DNA from: Planctomycetaceae bacterium
Lineage (GTDB): Bacteria > Planctomycetota > Phycisphaerae > Phycisphaerales > SM1A02
Assembly (NCBI GenBank): GCA_021297815.1
Contig: JAJTGK010000005.1
Location: 1 to 42,323, forward strand
DNA length: 42,323 nt
Direction: 5' to 3'
Shown here: positions 41,677-42,323 of the stretch, one piece after another
How the letters are laid out: every line of letters begins with the position of its first letter
How positions within the stretch are numbered: the first letter of the stretch is position 1
Program-made: the position numbers and the translations under genes
Notes under the pieces: generated by a model
Databases searched by the model: none
The model's input: only the letters and a program-made list of their open reading frames with translations
Told to the model about the DNA's origin: nothing

Positions 41677-42323
41677 ATGCCGCCCGTCCAACCCAGCCAG
41701 CGCTCCGAGAGCGCCTTCACCGACTTCAAGTTGCCGCTTCTGCGGGACGCGGCTGTGGCCGAGGCGAACCGCTGCCTCTTCTGCCACGACGCGCCGTGCA
41801 TCAAGGCGTGCCCCACCGCGATCGATATCCCGCAGTTCATCCGCAAGATCGCGTCCGACAATGTGCGTGGCTCGGCGAAGACGATCTTCGAGTCGAACAT
41901 CCTCGGGATGAGCTGCGCGCGCGTGTGCCCCGTCGAGGTGCTCTGCGTCGGCGCGTGCGTCTACAACGACCTCGAGCAGCCGCCGATCGAGATCGGCAAG
42001 CTGCAGCGCTACGCGACCGACGCCGCCTACGAGGCAGGCTGGCGCTTCTTCGAGGCGGGCAAGCCGACGGGGAAGCGCGTGGCCCTGATCGGCGCGGGCC
42101 CCGCGAGCCTGGCCGCGGCGCACGAGCTTCGGCGGTTCGGACACGCCTGCACGATCTTCGAGAAGCGCGCGGTCGTGGGCGGACTGAACGCGACGGGCGT
42201 CGCGCCCTACAAGATGCGCGCGGACCGCGCCATGACCGAGGTCGAGTGGGTGCTCTCGATCGGCGGCATCGAGGTGAAGACGGGCGTGGCGATCGGAACC
42301 GACATCGCGCTCGAGGCGCTCGA
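41677..42323 (+). CDS. PreT/GltD-like FeS-flavoprotein oxidoreductase (3' truncated)
   Basis: The frame is open to the window end; 215 codons are visible. The N-terminal ferredoxin-like domain has cysteines for two 4Fe-4S clusters: CLFCHDAPCIKACP (about 33-46) and CARVCPVEVLCVGAC (about 80-94). EIGKLQRYATD then leads to the FAD/NAD-binding motif VALIGAGPASLAAAHELRR and the following VVGGLNATGVAPYKM. This matches the small subunit type of glutamate synthase and the PreT subunit of NAD-dependent dihydropyrimidine dehydrogenase; the NILGMSCARVCPVEVLC wording fits the latter better. It would pass electrons from NAD(P)H through FAD and FeS clusters to a partner. A preA-like gene beyond 42323 would settle which. 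The ATG at 41677 has no strong ribosome site. Confidence 0.85.
   Translation, partial: MPPVQPSQRSESAFTDFKLPLLRDAAVAEANRCLFCHDAPCIKACPTAIDIPQFIRKIASDNVRGSAKTIFESNILGMSCARVCPVEVLCVGACVYNDLEQPPIEIGKLQRYATDAAYEAGWRFFEAGKPTGKRVALIGAGPASLAAAHELRRFGHACTIFEKRAVVGGLNATGVAPYKMRADRAMTEVEWVLSIGGIEVKTGVAIGTDIALEAL

Noticed and set aside
1-42323. CRISPR array, insertion sequence, prophage or integron
   Set aside because: I see no regularly spaced direct repeats, transposase or integrase motifs, or terminal inverted repeats in either strand.

Overview
The window is very GC-rich and gene-dense. It reads as a chromosomal piece of a planctomycete, most likely of the Phycisphaerae. The evidence is the PSCyt1/DUF1549/DUF1553 plus DUF1501 gene pair, several secreted proteins ending in paired calcium-binding dockerin-like loops followed by a Trp-Gly, and two PEP-CTERM-type proteins ending in an Ala-Ile-Ala-(Leu/Ile)-Leu-Gly segment plus an arginine tail. 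I see no rRNA, tRNA, IS element, integrase, phage gene or CRISPR array.

Layout. 1-312: end of a secreted dockerin-like protein, then a strong terminator. 455-3862: a secreted Sel1-repeat protein, a small secreted dockerin-like protein on the minus strand, and a GH36-like alpha-galactosidase. 4049-9634: a signalling cluster of one membrane multi-PAS histidine kinase, three stand-alone receiver proteins and a PPK2 polyphosphate kinase. 9746-15993: an M64-type peptidase, a second Sel1 protein, a DUF4139 (MuiA-like) protein and a Tat-exported Gfo/Idh/MocA oxidoreductase. 16104-21664 (minus): two large secreted proteins, one a reprolysin-type protease with beta-helix and C-type lectin parts, the other with tandem repeats, a cohesin-like domain and HYR. 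22209-26658: an unknown secreted EF-hand protein, a small zinc-ribbon protein, a CRTAC1/UnbV-type protein, and an unusual tyrosine-phosphatase/cytochrome c' fusion. 26877-33553: an AddB-like/AddA-like nuclease-helicase pair. 33802-35407 (minus): two tandem paralogous PEP-CTERM proteins. 35408-36228: a gene-free stretch with hairpins and a pyrimidine tract. 36229-42323: the planctomycete cytochrome/DUF1501 pair, a 54-residue membrane protein, and the start of a PreT/GltD-like FeS-flavoprotein cut by the window end.

How the genes work together. Most of the window codes for envelope and secreted proteins (proteases, glycosidase, lectin and adhesion-like modules, electron-transfer proteins). Many share the same C-terminal calcium-loop tag, and one carries a cohesin-like domain, so a surface assembly is conceivable but unproven. 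The cytoplasmic functions are the kinase/receiver/PPK2 cluster and the recombination-repair pair.

The most striking sequence-level signal is not a gene. The tetranucleotide ACGT is almost absent: I found only two copies by eye, where I would estimate roughly a hundred from base composition. Codon choice follows this. Asp-Val is written GAT-GTN although GAC is the usual Asp codon, and Thr before T is ACC although ACG is common elsewhere. CCGG is also strongly depleted. Both ACGT copies lie in one intergenic region (21665-22208). This suggests genome-wide selection such as restriction-modification or a modification system not encoded here. A second recurring signal is a TAnnnT-like box 6-7 bases before the ATG at several genes, suggesting leaderless transcripts.
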